A DNA stretch of 64,000 nucleotides. Source: JAVVHH01 sp965276815 (GTDB taxonomy: Bacteria > Pseudomonadota > Alphaproteobacteria > Acetobacterales > Acetobacteraceae). The notes below the pieces were generated by a model, which was not told where the DNA came from, ran no database searches, and worked only from the letters and a program-made list of their open reading frames with translations. The position numbers and the translations under genes were made by a program. The stretch is from the NCBI GenBank assembly GCA_965276815.1, contig CBDIBE010000011.1:62001-126000 (forward strand). The letters run 5' to 3'. Below are positions 17,221 to 24,974 of the stretch, one piece after another; the stretch's first letter is position 1; the number at the start of each line of letters is the position of its first letter.

Positions 17221-18461
17221 CACGCGGAGCCCCGGCGGAAAAACAGGCGGTAGAGCGGATAGGGGGCGAGCAGTGCTAACGCGATCCAGAAGAATTCCTG
17301 CGCCGGAACATGCCGCCGGACCGTCACGTCAAAGCTGATCAGCGTCGGGTCCGGCGCGTCCGGCGGCAGATTCTTCGCCTGCCGCATGGAAGCGATAAGG
17401 TTAGCGCTGGGCTGCCTGGCATAGGCGCCTGCATCCGTATCGAGCAGCAGCCGATAGCTGCCTCCCGGCACGTTGGTGAACACGACGCGAGCCGATTGGC
17501 TGCCCTCTTCCCAACTGCCATCGGAGTCGGAGCCAGAATAGTATTCGATCGTCGGCCGCGCCGTGAAGGTCAAGTCGTCGGGTTGCCGCACCAGCGCCAG
17601 CCCCACTTCGAACCAGTCATCTTGAACCGGCGCATGGACCTGGATCTGCAAATTGCCGGACGCGTCGGGCACGGTGAACGGCTCGGTCGCGAGCGTCCGT
17701 CCCCGGTCCGCCGCGCCGGTCGTGAAGGCCTGCTGGAACACCGGCAGCGAACGCGAGCGGCCGAACGGGACGATGTCGAGCAGGCACAGGACCACGAACG
17801 CCACGACCGCGACCCGCAGGACCTGCACCGTGGGCGCGCGATGCGCGGTGCGGCTGACGGTCGGCACGGCGATGTTGAATGCGGGTTGCACCACTTTCTC
17901 GGGCAGCGCGGTCCCCCGTGACCAGACCACCTCGTCCCCGGTGCGCTCCTGCAACAGAATCTGCGATCCGGCGATGTACGTGCTCACTGAAGCCCGATCG
18001 CCGACGCGAGCGCGCCAGTAGAACTCGCCGAGCACATAATCGGTGACCGCCTCGCTCTGACTTTCCGGCTGACCCGGCGGCTGCACGTCGTGGCGCAGCA
18101 TGCAGAACAAGCTCCAGCCCTCGCTGTCCTTGGCGAGGAAGCGGAAGCCGCGATACGGGTTGAAGAGCAGGTACTCGTCCCAGCTCCCTTCCGCCGAGTC
18201 GCTGCGCGTTTGGTAGCCGATCACTTCCCACTCAGTGCCGAACAGCGTGCCGCGCCGGCCGATCGGGATCGCCGGCTCGCGGGTCCGCTCGCGAGCGGCC
18301 GCGATGATCTTCAGCTCGGGGCTGGCGATGTCGATGGTGGCGCCGCAGGAGGCGCAGATGGCGGTGATGCTGATGCCGCTCGCGCGCACCTCGATGCTAC
18401 CGCCGCAATTGGGGCAGGCCAGCGTGCGGGCGCGAGCCGGCGGGCGTGGGGCGAGGGTCAC
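17220..18461 (-). CDS. Zinc-ribbon DUF4178 protein with membrane segments (413 aa)
   Basis: The N-terminus carries a zinc ribbon: LACPNCGG, then AICASCGATI, giving two CxxC pairs (about residues 16-39). Residues about 60-200 form a DUF4178 domain (TLFGTEWEVIGYQTRS, SWDEYLLFNPYRGFRFLAKDSEGWS). A hydrophobic span follows (VAVVAFVVLCLLDIVPF, about 217-233), then an extracytoplasmic beta-rich region of about 150 residues (TFTARPTIEYYSGSDSDGSWEEG) and a C-terminal span (FFWIALALLAPYPLYRLFF). The zinc ribbon and DUF4178 are therefore cytoplasmic, with a periplasmic sensor-like domain. It starts with GTG overlapping the stop of the first DUF4178 gene (GTGA). No enzymatic role is known; it is probably a scaffolding or sensing part of the module. 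Confidence 0.82.
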   Translation of the reverse strand: MTLAPRPPARARTLACPNCGGSIEVRASGISITAICASCGATIDIASPELKIIAAARERTREPAIPIGRRGTLFGTEWEVIGYQTRSDSAEGSWDEYLLFNPYRGFRFLAKDSEGWSLFCMLRHDVQPPGQPESQSEAVTDYVLGEFYWRARVGDRASVSTYIAGSQILLQERTGDEVVWSRGTALPEKVVQPAFNIAVPTVSRTAHRAPTVQVLRVAVVAFVVLCLLDIVPFGRSRSLPVFQQAFTTGAADRGRTLATEPFTVPDASGNLQIQVHAPVQDDWFEVGLALVRQPDDLTFTARPTIEYYSGSDSDGSWEEGSQSARVVFTNVPGGSYRLLLDTDAGAYARQPSANLIASMRQAKNLPPDAPDPTLISFDVTVRRHVPAQEFFWIALALLAPYPLYRLFFRRGSA

Positions 18462-19126
18462 AGATCGGCGCCGGGGTCGCCAGCGCTGCCAGGCTTCGGC
18501 TCGGACCAGCCCTCCACCGGGCGCATATTGGTCAAGCCGAGGCTATCGAACCCGGCATAGCGGCCGACATACAGGCGCCGCCCGTCCCCGGACTGCTCGA
18601 GCCCGGCGAACCCGCCCGCCGGGTCGATCATGTCGTAATAGGTGGCGGCACGGCCGCGCGGCGCCTGGAACGGCAGCTCCCCCTCGCTGCCCACGCACGT
18701 GGCTTGCTTGATGTCGCTGATGCGGAAGTTCTGGCCGTCGATTGCAACGACCTGGTCGAGCGACGGTAGTGTCCCATTGAGCAGTTCCGGAACCGGCTGC
18801 TCGAACGAGACGCCGAAGAAGCCCTGCGCCTCGGATAGCCAGCCCTGGCGAGCACCGCTATCGGCATACCACTCGCTCCAGCCGCCATCCGCCCATTCCA
18901 TCCTAACCCGGCCAAGAATGGTGAACTGCGCGTCCTGGAAGCGGAACATGGTGCCGAGCTGCAACGGACTGATCTCGTCCGGCAGGTCCGCCATGGCGCC
19001 GATCAGCGACACATCACGATCGGTGCGCAACACCGTCGAGCCGCAGGAGGCGCAGACCGCATAAACCGAGAAAGACGAGCGGAAAGTGATCGGCGCGCCG
19101 CAGGAGGGGCACGCGTAACTTTGCAT
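18458..19126 (-). CDS. Zinc-ribbon DUF4178 protein (222 aa)
   Basis: The protein opens with a zinc ribbon (MQSYACPSCGAPI... VCASCGST) and continues with one DUF4178 domain containing LGTMFRFQDAQFTILGRVRMEW, a WSEWYADSG block and RGRAATYYDMIDPAGGFAGLE. It has no membrane segment, in contrast to its larger paralogue encoded next. The ATG immediately follows the TAG of the SPFH gene, and its stop overlaps the GTG of the next gene, so translation is coupled. DUF4178 has no established biochemical role. Two adjacent paralogues with different topology suggest a soluble and a membrane-bound subunit of one complex, which is an inference from arrangement. Confidence 0.83.
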   Translation of the reverse strand: MQSYACPSCGAPITFRSSFSVYAVCASCGSTVLRTDRDVSLIGAMADLPDEISPLQLGTMFRFQDAQFTILGRVRMEWADGGWSEWYADSGARQGWLSEAQGFFGVSFEQPVPELLNGTLPSLDQVVAIDGQNFRISDIKQATCVGSEGELPFQAPRGRAATYYDMIDPAGGFAGLEQSGDGRRLYVGRYAGFDSLGLTNMRPVEGWSEPKPGSAGDPGADL

Positions 19127-20113
19127 CTACCGGATCTGCGCAAGCAACTCCGTCTTCTTGGCGTCGAACTCCGCCTGTGTCAGCACGCCCTTTTTGAGCA
19201 GGTCCGAGAGCCGCTCGATCATCGCCAGCGGGTCGGCGACGGCCGCCGCGGCGGCCGGCGCGGCCGTGGCGCCGCTGATCGCCTGCGCGATCGCCAGCCC
19301 GGCGCCCAGCCCGGCCCCCGCCGCGGCGATGCCGCCCGGGTTCTGCGCCGCCAGCGGCAAGCTCTCGGCGGCCTCGAATTGCGTGTACTGCTTCAGGTCG
19401 CCAACGATGCGCATCGAACTCGCGCGATCCAGCCGCTCCTGCACCTCTTCGGGCAGCGACAGGCTTTGCAGATAGAAGCTCGTCAGCTCGAGGCCGTAAT
19501 GCAGCAGTGCCGGCGCCACGGCCGCCTTCAGCTTGGCGGAAAACGCGTCCTGCTGCGCCGCCATGTCGAGGAAGGCGACGTCGCTGCCGCCGAGCGTCGT
19601 GGCGATCGCGGTCAGGATGGCGGCGCGGAGCTGCCCGGCCGCGTCGGCGACGGTGTATTGCGGGGTGGTGCCGCTCAGCGTGGTCCAGAACGCGGCCGGG
19701 TCGGCTATCTTGTAGGAGTAGATGCCATTGGCGCGGATACGCAGCGCGCCGAACTCCTTGTCGCGCACGGTGATCGGCTGTGCCGTGCCCCAGCGCTGAT
19801 CGATCTGGTCGCGGGTGCTGAAGAAGAAGACGTCCGACTTGAAGGGCGATTCGAACGCTTTGTCCCAGTTCTTGGCATAGGTGAGGATCGGCAGCGTCTG
19901 CGTGGTCAGTTTGTAGATTCCGGGTCCGAAAAAATCGGCAATCTTGCCTTCATTGACAAACAGCGCACGCTGCGTCTCGCGAACGGTGAGCACGCCGCCG
20001 TTCTGAATCTCAAAATCCTGCATCGGGTAGCGCCACGCCAGAACACCCGGCCCACCCTCGTTCCACTGGATGACATCGATGAACTGCTTGCCGAGAAAGC
20101 CCATCAAACTCAT
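19127..20113 (-). CDS. SPFH/Band-7-like protein with C-terminal SHOCT domain (YdjI type)
   Basis: The 328-residue protein resembles the virion-core-like/YdjI SPFH group. It begins MSLMGFLGKQFIDVIQW, continues with the SPFH-type region (VLTVRETQRALFVNEGKIADFFGPGIYKL..., VRDKEFGALRIRANGIYSYKI) and a coiled, Ala-rich region, and ends with a SHOCT bihelix (IERLSDLLKKGVLTQAEFDAKK, about 293-325). SPFH proteins form membrane-associated oligomeric scaffolds; the SHOCT motif mediates oligomer or membrane targeting. The ATG at 20113 is supported by AGGAGAG about 9 bases upstream; an upstream in-frame start at 20143 is less likely. It is the first gene of the eight-gene operon, whose promoter must lie in the 54-bp gap or inside the DMT-transporter gene upstream. 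Confidence 0.86.
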   Translation of the reverse strand: MSLMGFLGKQFIDVIQWNEGGPGVLAWRYPMQDFEIQNGGVLTVRETQRALFVNEGKIADFFGPGIYKLTTQTLPILTYAKNWDKAFESPFKSDVFFFSTRDQIDQRWGTAQPITVRDKEFGALRIRANGIYSYKIADPAAFWTTLSGTTPQYTVADAAGQLRAAILTAIATTLGGSDVAFLDMAAQQDAFSAKLKAAVAPALLHYGLELTSFYLQSLSLPEEVQERLDRASSMRIVGDLKQYTQFEAAESLPLAAQNPGGIAAAGAGLGAGLAIAQAISGATAAPAAAAAVADPLAMIERLSDLLKKGVLTQAEFDAKKTELLAQIR

Positions 20114-20167
20114 GGCGTTAACTCTCCTATATTTCTCGATCATATCGTGAATCGAAGGAGAGTTCCA

Positions 20168-20614
20168 TCAAGAGATGCCGACGAGGACGATCCCGCCGAC
20201 CGCCAAGGCGCCGCCCAGCAGGCGCAACAAGTTGAGCGGGTGCTGCTGCAGGCCCATGATACCCGCGCGGTCGAGCGCGATCGAGAGGACGACCGCGCAG
20301 CAGGCCGCAGTGACCGTGAACACGGCCGAGCCGATCCGCTGGGTCGCCAGGGCGGCCGCAAGCACGAATATCGCGTTGCAGATCCCGCCGAGCCAGGCCC
20401 ACCAGGGCGTCGCGCCGATCTTCGGCCCAACATCGCGCAAGGATAGGCCGAGGAACGGGGCGCACAGCAGCAAGCAGCAGATCGCGACGCCGTAGATCGC
20501 CAGCGCGGCCGGAATCACCTGCTGCAGCGACTTGTTCAGCGCCGAATTGGCGGCGGATTGGATCGGGTTGCTAAGCCCGGCGAGGGCGGCGAGACCGACG
20601 AGCAGGAATTGCAT
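20168..20614 (-). CDS. DMT-superfamily transporter, DUF606/YdcZ type
   Basis: The 148-residue protein has about five membrane spans and the family's opening (QFLLVGLAALAGLSNPIQSAANSALNK), a WWAWLGGICNAIFVLAA block and a closing ALAVGGIVLVG helix. DUF606 proteins are half-size members of the drug/metabolite transporter superfamily that probably work as dimers. Substrate is unknown. The ATG lies 2 bases after the stop of the GFOR-like oxidoreductase gene, indicating co-transcription with it, and 54 bp before the SPFH operon, so read-through into that operon is possible. Confidence 0.85.
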   Translation of the reverse strand: MQFLLVGLAALAGLSNPIQSAANSALNKSLQQVIPAALAIYGVAICCLLLCAPFLGLSLRDVGPKIGATPWWAWLGGICNAIFVLAAALATQRIGSAVFTVTAACCAVVLSIALDRAGIMGLQQHPLNLLRLLGGALAVGGIVLVGIS

Positions 20615-20616
20615 GC

Positions 20617-21846
20617 TTAGTCCGCCAGGGCCGGGCCACGGAACGCGTCGAGCCCCGGCACGGCATCGAGCGTCACCGGGCCGCCCTCCCGCGCGGAGCG
20701 GTAGATCGCTTCCATGAGCAGCTGGTCCTGCACCCCCTCCTCGCCAGGCGTGCGCGGGACACGGTCATGCAGGATGCAATCGGCAAAATGGTCGATCTCG
20801 AGGGCGAACTGGTTGCCAGCCCCGAGCTGCAGCTCCGCGACCGCTTCGTGCGCTCCCTCGCGGTGTGCGATCCGCATCCGCTGGCCGCTATAGGCGAAGG
20901 CGTTGTCGAGATCGATCCAGCCACCCTCCATACGCACGCGCAAATCCCGGCTCTCATGCGCGCCATACGAAGTTACGCAGTTCGCGAGTGCGCCGGAGGG
21001 GAAGCGCAGCATGAAGGCGATGGTCTCCTCGACATCGGCGTATCGCTTGTCGCCGGCCGGGCTCCAGCTGCGGGCAAAGACCTCCACCGGCTCCTCGCCG
21101 AGCACGGCGCGGACGCTGTTGAGGCAATAGAGGCCAATATCCGGCAGCGCCCCACCGCCGGCCGAGCCGGCCTTCAGCCGCCACTGATCGCCGGGACCCT
21201 GCGCCTGGGTGTTGGAGGCCTCGATGATGCGGACTTTGCCATACTGGCCGGAGCGGGCCAGGCGAATAGCGTGCCGATTGTATGGCTCGTACTGGCAGCG
21301 ATAGGCGATCATCAGCTTGACGCCGGCGGACTTGCAGGCGGCGACCATGTCGCGCGCCTCGGCACTGTTGTTGGCCATCGGCTTCTCGCACAGGACGTGC
21401 TTGCCAGCCGCCGCCGCGGCGAGCACGTGCTCGCGATGCAGCGCATTCGGGGTCACAATGTAGACCGCGCCGACGGCCGGGTCGTCGGCCAGGCGCGCCA
21501 GCTCGGCATAGCCGAAGACGGCGTGCGCTGGAATTCCGTGCTGCGCGGCGACCAGCCGTGCCTTGTCCGGGCTGCCCGAGACGAGCGCCACCGGCTTGGC
21601 CTTGCCGCACGCGGCGAACGCCGGAAGGATTTGCTCGAGCGTCAGCCGGCCCACGCCAACCACGGCGAACCCGACCCGCTGCTCTGGTGGCAGCGGCGCC
21701 GGCGGCGGCGGCGACGGCCGGTCCGCCTCGCCGCGCCAATTGTCGAACACAACCCGGCCGTCTTCGACCCGGCCAGCATCGAGCTTCGAGGGCGGCGCCG
21801 GCTGCGACGGGGCTGGGAGCGGTGGCACGGACTGATCTTGCGGCAT
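20617..21846 (-). CDS. Gfo/Idh/MocA oxidoreductase, glucose-fructose oxidoreductase-like
   Basis: The 409-residue NAD(P)-dependent oxidoreductase has a Rossmann motif (VGFAVVGVGRL), the EKP motif in HVLCEKPMANN and the catalytic D-x-G-x-Y-x-x-N block (LPDIGLYCLNSVRAVLGEEPVE). Phrases such as MIAYRCQYEPYNRHAI and RTPGEEGVQDQLLMEAIY closely follow periplasmic glucose-fructose oxidoreductase of Zymomonas. Unlike that enzyme it has no Tat leader: about 70 residues of Pro-rich, disordered sequence (PPPPAPLPPEQR) precede the Rossmann fold. It probably oxidises a sugar or polyol in the cytoplasm. The ATG at 21846 has GGAAAGG 8 bases upstream; longer readings run into the divergent 2H phosphoesterase gene. 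It is followed after 2 bases by the DMT transporter. Confidence 0.86.
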   Translation of the reverse strand: MPQDQSVPPLPAPSQPAPPSKLDAGRVEDGRVVFDNWRGEADRPSPPPPAPLPPEQRVGFAVVGVGRLTLEQILPAFAACGKAKPVALVSGSPDKARLVAAQHGIPAHAVFGYAELARLADDPAVGAVYIVTPNALHREHVLAAAAAGKHVLCEKPMANNSAEARDMVAACKSAGVKLMIAYRCQYEPYNRHAIRLARSGQYGKVRIIEASNTQAQGPGDQWRLKAGSAGGGALPDIGLYCLNSVRAVLGEEPVEVFARSWSPAGDKRYADVEETIAFMLRFPSGALANCVTSYGAHESRDLRVRMEGGWIDLDNAFAYSGQRMRIAHREGAHEAVAELQLGAGNQFALEIDHFADCILHDRVPRTPGEEGVQDQLLMEAIYRSAREGGPVTLDAVPGLDAFRGPALAD

Positions 21847-21903
21847 TGCCGGCCTTTCCCGAGCGTTGAGGAGTAACGTGGGACCGTCCGGAAAGAGCGC
21901 AAG

Positions 21904-22449
21904 ATGACCGAAACCTGGTGTGACCGCCGAGACCCGCTGATCCTCACCCTCGCGGTCGGCGAGGCCGAACAGGCGCGCTTCGACCAACTCCGCGCCGCCC
22001 ATTTCCCGCCGGATCGCAACCTCGTTTCCGCCCACGTCACCCTGTTCCACCACCTGCCGGGGCAAGAACTTATCTCGATCCAGCAAGCGCTGACCGCGAT
22101 CTGCCGCGACCAGCCGCCGTTCGCCGTCGCCGTCGCCGGCCTGCGGTCGCTAGGCCGCGGGACCGCCTACCGGCTCGCCGCGCCAGAGCTTTCCCGCCTG
22201 CGCGCCACGCTGGCAGAACGCTGGGCCGCCTGGCTCACCGCGCAAGATCGCCAGCCCTATCAGCCGCACCTCACGATCCAGAACAAAGTGACCCCGGAAG
22301 CCGCCGCAAGCCTGCTCCGGCGCCTGCAGGCCGAATTCGCGCCGTTCACAATACGAGCGGAGGGCTTGCTTCTCTGGCACTATCGCGGCGGCCCGTGGGA
22401 GGAAGCAGCGCGCTTCCGCTTCACTCCACTGCCGACGACGCGATCGTAA
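21904..22449 (+). CDS. 2H phosphoesterase (2'-5' RNA ligase/LigT-like)
   Basis: The 181-residue protein has the two defining H-x-T/S motifs of the 2H family: SAHVTLFHH in the first half and PHLTIQNK in the second. These form the active site for hydrolysis or ligation of cyclic phosphates, such as RNA 2',3'-cyclic ends. Length is typical. Its last 29 bases overlap the 3' end of the convergent SDR gene, so transcripts from the two genes would be complementary at their ends. It is divergent from the GFOR-like gene with a 57-bp gap. Substrate unknown. Confidence 0.85.
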   Translation: MTETWCDRRDPLILTLAVGEAEQARFDQLRAAHFPPDRNLVSAHVTLFHHLPGQELISIQQALTAICRDQPPFAVAVAGLRSLGRGTAYRLAAPELSRLRATLAERWAAWLTAQDRQPYQPHLTIQNKVTPEAAASLLRRLQAEFAPFTIRAEGLLLWHYRGGPWEEAARFRFTPLPTTRS

Positions 22450-23200
22450 CCCCGCCGTCGATCACGAGCGTCTGCCCGGTCATGAACTGCCCCGCCGATC
22501 CCGCCAAGAACACCGCCGCCCCGGCGATCTCATCCGGCTCGCCGATCCGCCCCAGCGGCGTATCCCGCGTCCGCCGGCGCAAATTCTCCGGATCCTCCCA
22601 AAGCGCCCGCGCGAAGTCCGTGCGGACCAGTCCCGGCGCGATGCAATTCGCCCTTATGCCCCGCCTGCCCCACTCGACGGCCAGATTGCGCACCAACTGC
22701 ATGTCGGCCGCCTTGGAGATCCCATAAACCCCGATGGTCGGGTTGCCGCGCAGCCCGGCGATCGACGAGATCACGATCACCGACCCCCCACCCCGCTCCG
22801 CCATCCCGGGCAGCACCATGTTGCACAGCCAGTGATTGCTGCGGATGTTGCTCGCCATGATGCGGTCCCAGGCATCGTCCGTAATCCCGATCGACGGGCC
22901 GAAATACGGGTTCACCGCCGCGTTGCAGACCAGCGTATCGATCCGCCCCCACGCCGCCAGCGTCTGGTCCACCAGCCCCCGCAGCTCCTCCTTGCGTGCG
23001 ATATGGCAGGGCACGACGAGCGCCTCGCCGCCCGCTTCGCTAATCGAGGCGGCGACCGCTTCGCACGCGTCTGCCTTGCGGCTGCTGACCACGACCCGCG
23101 CCCCATGTTCGGCCATTCGCAAGGCGATGGCGCGGCCGATCCCACGGCTGGACCCGGTGATCACGGCCACCTGGCCACGCAAATCGAACAGCGAAGCCAT
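22421..23200 (-). CDS. Short-chain dehydrogenase/reductase
   Basis: The 259-residue classical SDR has the cofactor motif TGSSRGIGRAI, the NAA motif in LVCNAAVNPYFG, catalytic Ser in VISSIAGL and the Y-x-x-x-K motif YGISKAA. Arginine after the first beta-alpha unit (SSRKAD) suggests NADP preference. Most SDRs of this type act on sugars, fatty-acyl or polyketide-like ketones; the substrate cannot be assigned. The ATG at 23200 is preceded by GGGGGA 8 bases upstream; a longer in-frame start at 23389 would overlap uppP and is unlikely. Its 3' end overlaps the convergent 2H gene by 29 bp. Confidence 0.9.
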   Translation of the reverse strand: MASLFDLRGQVAVITGSSRGIGRAIALRMAEHGARVVVSSRKADACEAVAASISEAGGEALVVPCHIARKEELRGLVDQTLAAWGRIDTLVCNAAVNPYFGPSIGITDDAWDRIMASNIRSNHWLCNMVLPGMAERGGGSVIVISSIAGLRGNPTIGVYGISKAADMQLVRNLAVEWGRRGIRANCIAPGLVRTDFARALWEDPENLRRRTRDTPLGRIGEPDEIAGAAVFLAGSAGQFMTGQTLVIDGGVTIASSAVE

Positions 23201-23285
23201 ACTGTTCCCCCAATCTCTTTGCACCGCAACATCCGCCGCGCCATCCATCTTGCCAAGAGCCCGGCCTTTTGCGAGTGGGAGCGCC

Positions 23286-24131
23286 ATGAGCACGATCCAG
23301 GCGATCTTCCTCGCGATTCTCCAGGGCGCGACGGAGCTGTTCCCCATCAGCAGCCTCGGACACGCCGTGGTCGTGCCGGCCCTGCTCAACTGGAACCTCG
23401 ATCAGGGCTCGGATCAATTTTTGCCGTTTCTCGTGCTGCTGCACACCGGCACCGCGGTGGCGCTGCTCGGCTTTTTTTGGCGCGACTGGGTTGGCTTGCT
23501 GCTCGGGGTGATTGGCGTCGGGGGCGGCCGCCGGGTCGCTGACGCCAGGCGGCTCGCGCTGCTGATCATCGTCGCGACGATCCCCGCGGTGATCCTCGGA
23601 TTCGTGTTCAACCACTTCTTCAAGACGCTCTTCGCGAGCCCGTTGATCGCCGCCGGGTTCTTGGCGGTCAACGGCGTGCTGCTCCTGGTTGGTGAACGGT
23701 TGCGCGGCGCCTCAGCCGGCCGCACCGCCAAGCCGCTCACCGCGCTGACCCTGCCCAACGCCGTCGCCGTCGGCTTTTGGCAATGCACGGCCCTGCTTCC
23801 CGGCATTTCCCGGTCCGGCGCCACCATCGTCGGCGGCTTGCTCAGCGGTCTGAACCACGAGGATTCCGCGCATTTCTCATTTTTGATCGCGGCCCCGATC
23901 ATCATCGGCGCGACCGTGCTCGAAGTGCCGAAGCTGCTGCATTCGAACGTACCGCCAGGCGTGTTCCAGCAATCGCTGATCGCCGCCGTGGCCGCCGGCA
24001 TCACCGCCTTGCTCGCGACTTGGTTCCTCATGCGATACTTCCGCCGCCACGATGACGTGGCGCTCAACCCGTTTGCCTTCTACTGCCTTATCGCCGGCAT
24101 CGGTTCGGCGGTGTGGCTCGCGTTCCGCTGA
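23286..24131 (+). CDS. uppP: Undecaprenyl-diphosphatase
   Basis: The 281-residue membrane protein has both signature blocks of BacA/UppP: QGATELFPISSLGH near the N-terminus and LLPGISRSGATI in the middle, with about eight spans. It dephosphorylates undecaprenyl diphosphate so the lipid carrier can be reused for peptidoglycan and polysaccharide export. The ATG has GGGAG about 6 bases upstream. Its TGA overlaps the ATG of the next gene, an SGNH hydrolase, implying co-translation. The FPISS wording, where many homologues have LPISS, is a tolerated variant. Confidence 0.93.
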   Translation: MSTIQAIFLAILQGATELFPISSLGHAVVVPALLNWNLDQGSDQFLPFLVLLHTGTAVALLGFFWRDWVGLLLGVIGVGGGRRVADARRLALLIIVATIPAVILGFVFNHFFKTLFASPLIAAGFLAVNGVLLLVGERLRGASAGRTAKPLTALTLPNAVAVGFWQCTALLPGISRSGATIVGGLLSGLNHEDSAHFSFLIAAPIIIGATVLEVPKLLHSNVPPGVFQQSLIAAVAAGITALLATWFLMRYFRRHDDVALNPFAFYCLIAGIGSAVWLAFR

Positions 24132-24889
24132 TGCGCCGCCGCCTGCTGCTCGCGGCGCCGGCGCTTCTGCTCGGTGCTGCGGACCGCCTGCCGGTCGCGG
24201 CGACCCCGATCTCCCGGATGGACACGCCGTGGTGGCGCGCCCGGTTTGCCGAGAAACAGGCCGAGCTGCGCCGAGGCCCGGTCGACCTGATCTGGCTGGG
24301 CGACAGCATCACCCAGGACTGGGAGTTGCACGGTCCGCCAGCCTGGCGCGACTTCGCCCCGGTCTGGGATCATTTCTACGCCGGTCGCAATGCGGTCAAC
24401 CTCGGCTTCAAGGGCGACAGCACCGCGCACCTGCTCTGGCGGATGCAGAATGGCGAGCTCGACGGCATCCATCCGAAGGCCGCCGTGGTGCTGATCGGCG
24501 CCAACAATATGGGCCGCGTGCATTGGAATGCGGAGCAGACCGTTGCCGGCATTCAGGCAGTGATCGCCGACCTGCAGCGGCGCCTGCCGAACACGACGAT
24601 TCTGCTCATTGCCGTACTGCCCAGTATCCGCAGTCGCTACGTCACCCAGACCACGAGCGAGATTAATCGCGCGCTCGCCACGCTCTACCCGCCGGGCAAC
24701 CCGGTCCATTACGCGGACCTTTCGGCGCTCTTCATGCGGGACGGTCAGGTCGATCGCACACAATTCTTGGACGATAACCTGACCCCGCCGGACCCGCCCC
24801 TCCACCCGACCGCACAGGCGCAAGAGCGGATGGCGCAAGCTATCGAGCCCGCCTTAGCCGCAATGCTCCGCGACACGCCCCGCCACTAA
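24131..24889 (+). CDS. Secreted SGNH/GDSL hydrolase
   Basis: The 252-residue protein has a signal peptide (MRRRLLLAAPALLLGAA) and the SGNH blocks: GDSITQDW (Ser nucleophile), the Gly in NLGFKGDST, Asn in GANNMG and the Asp-x-x-His pair in DPPLHPT. This matches the platelet-activating-factor acetylhydrolase-like group of sugar or acetyl esterases. It acts outside the cytoplasm. The ATG shares a base with the uppP stop (TGATG), so the two form an operon; removal of acyl groups from a cell-envelope polysaccharide would make sense of that pairing but is not shown by sequence. Confidence 0.87.
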   Translation: MRRRLLLAAPALLLGAADRLPVAATPISRMDTPWWRARFAEKQAELRRGPVDLIWLGDSITQDWELHGPPAWRDFAPVWDHFYAGRNAVNLGFKGDSTAHLLWRMQNGELDGIHPKAAVVLIGANNMGRVHWNAEQTVAGIQAVIADLQRRLPNTTILLIAVLPSIRSRYVTQTTSEINRALATLYPPGNPVHYADLSALFMRDGQVDRTQFLDDNLTPPDPPLHPTAQAQERMAQAIEPALAAMLRDTPRH

Positions 24890-24953
24890 ACCGCGATCGT
24901 CCTGACCGGAATCGGTCAGGACGTGAATCGCTGTCTCAAATAAAGCTAGACCT
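24890..24953 (+). repeat. Interspersed palindromic repeat, copy 2 (64 bp)
   Basis: This is an exact second copy of 4649-4712. It starts in the last base of the SGNH hydrolase stop codon and lies between that gene and the convergent OmpA-type gene, where its 10-bp perfect hairpin (24899-24922) could act as a bidirectional transcription end. The larger second hairpin found next to copy 1 is not present here; identity stops after GCTAGACCT. Confidence 0.9.
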
Positions 24954-24974
24954 CCGCCAGGCGCAGATGGCGCC

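Noticed and set aside
4649..24953. CRISPR-like interpretation of the two 64-bp copies
   Set aside because: Only two dispersed copies, no spacer array and no cas genes; they are interspersed palindromes.
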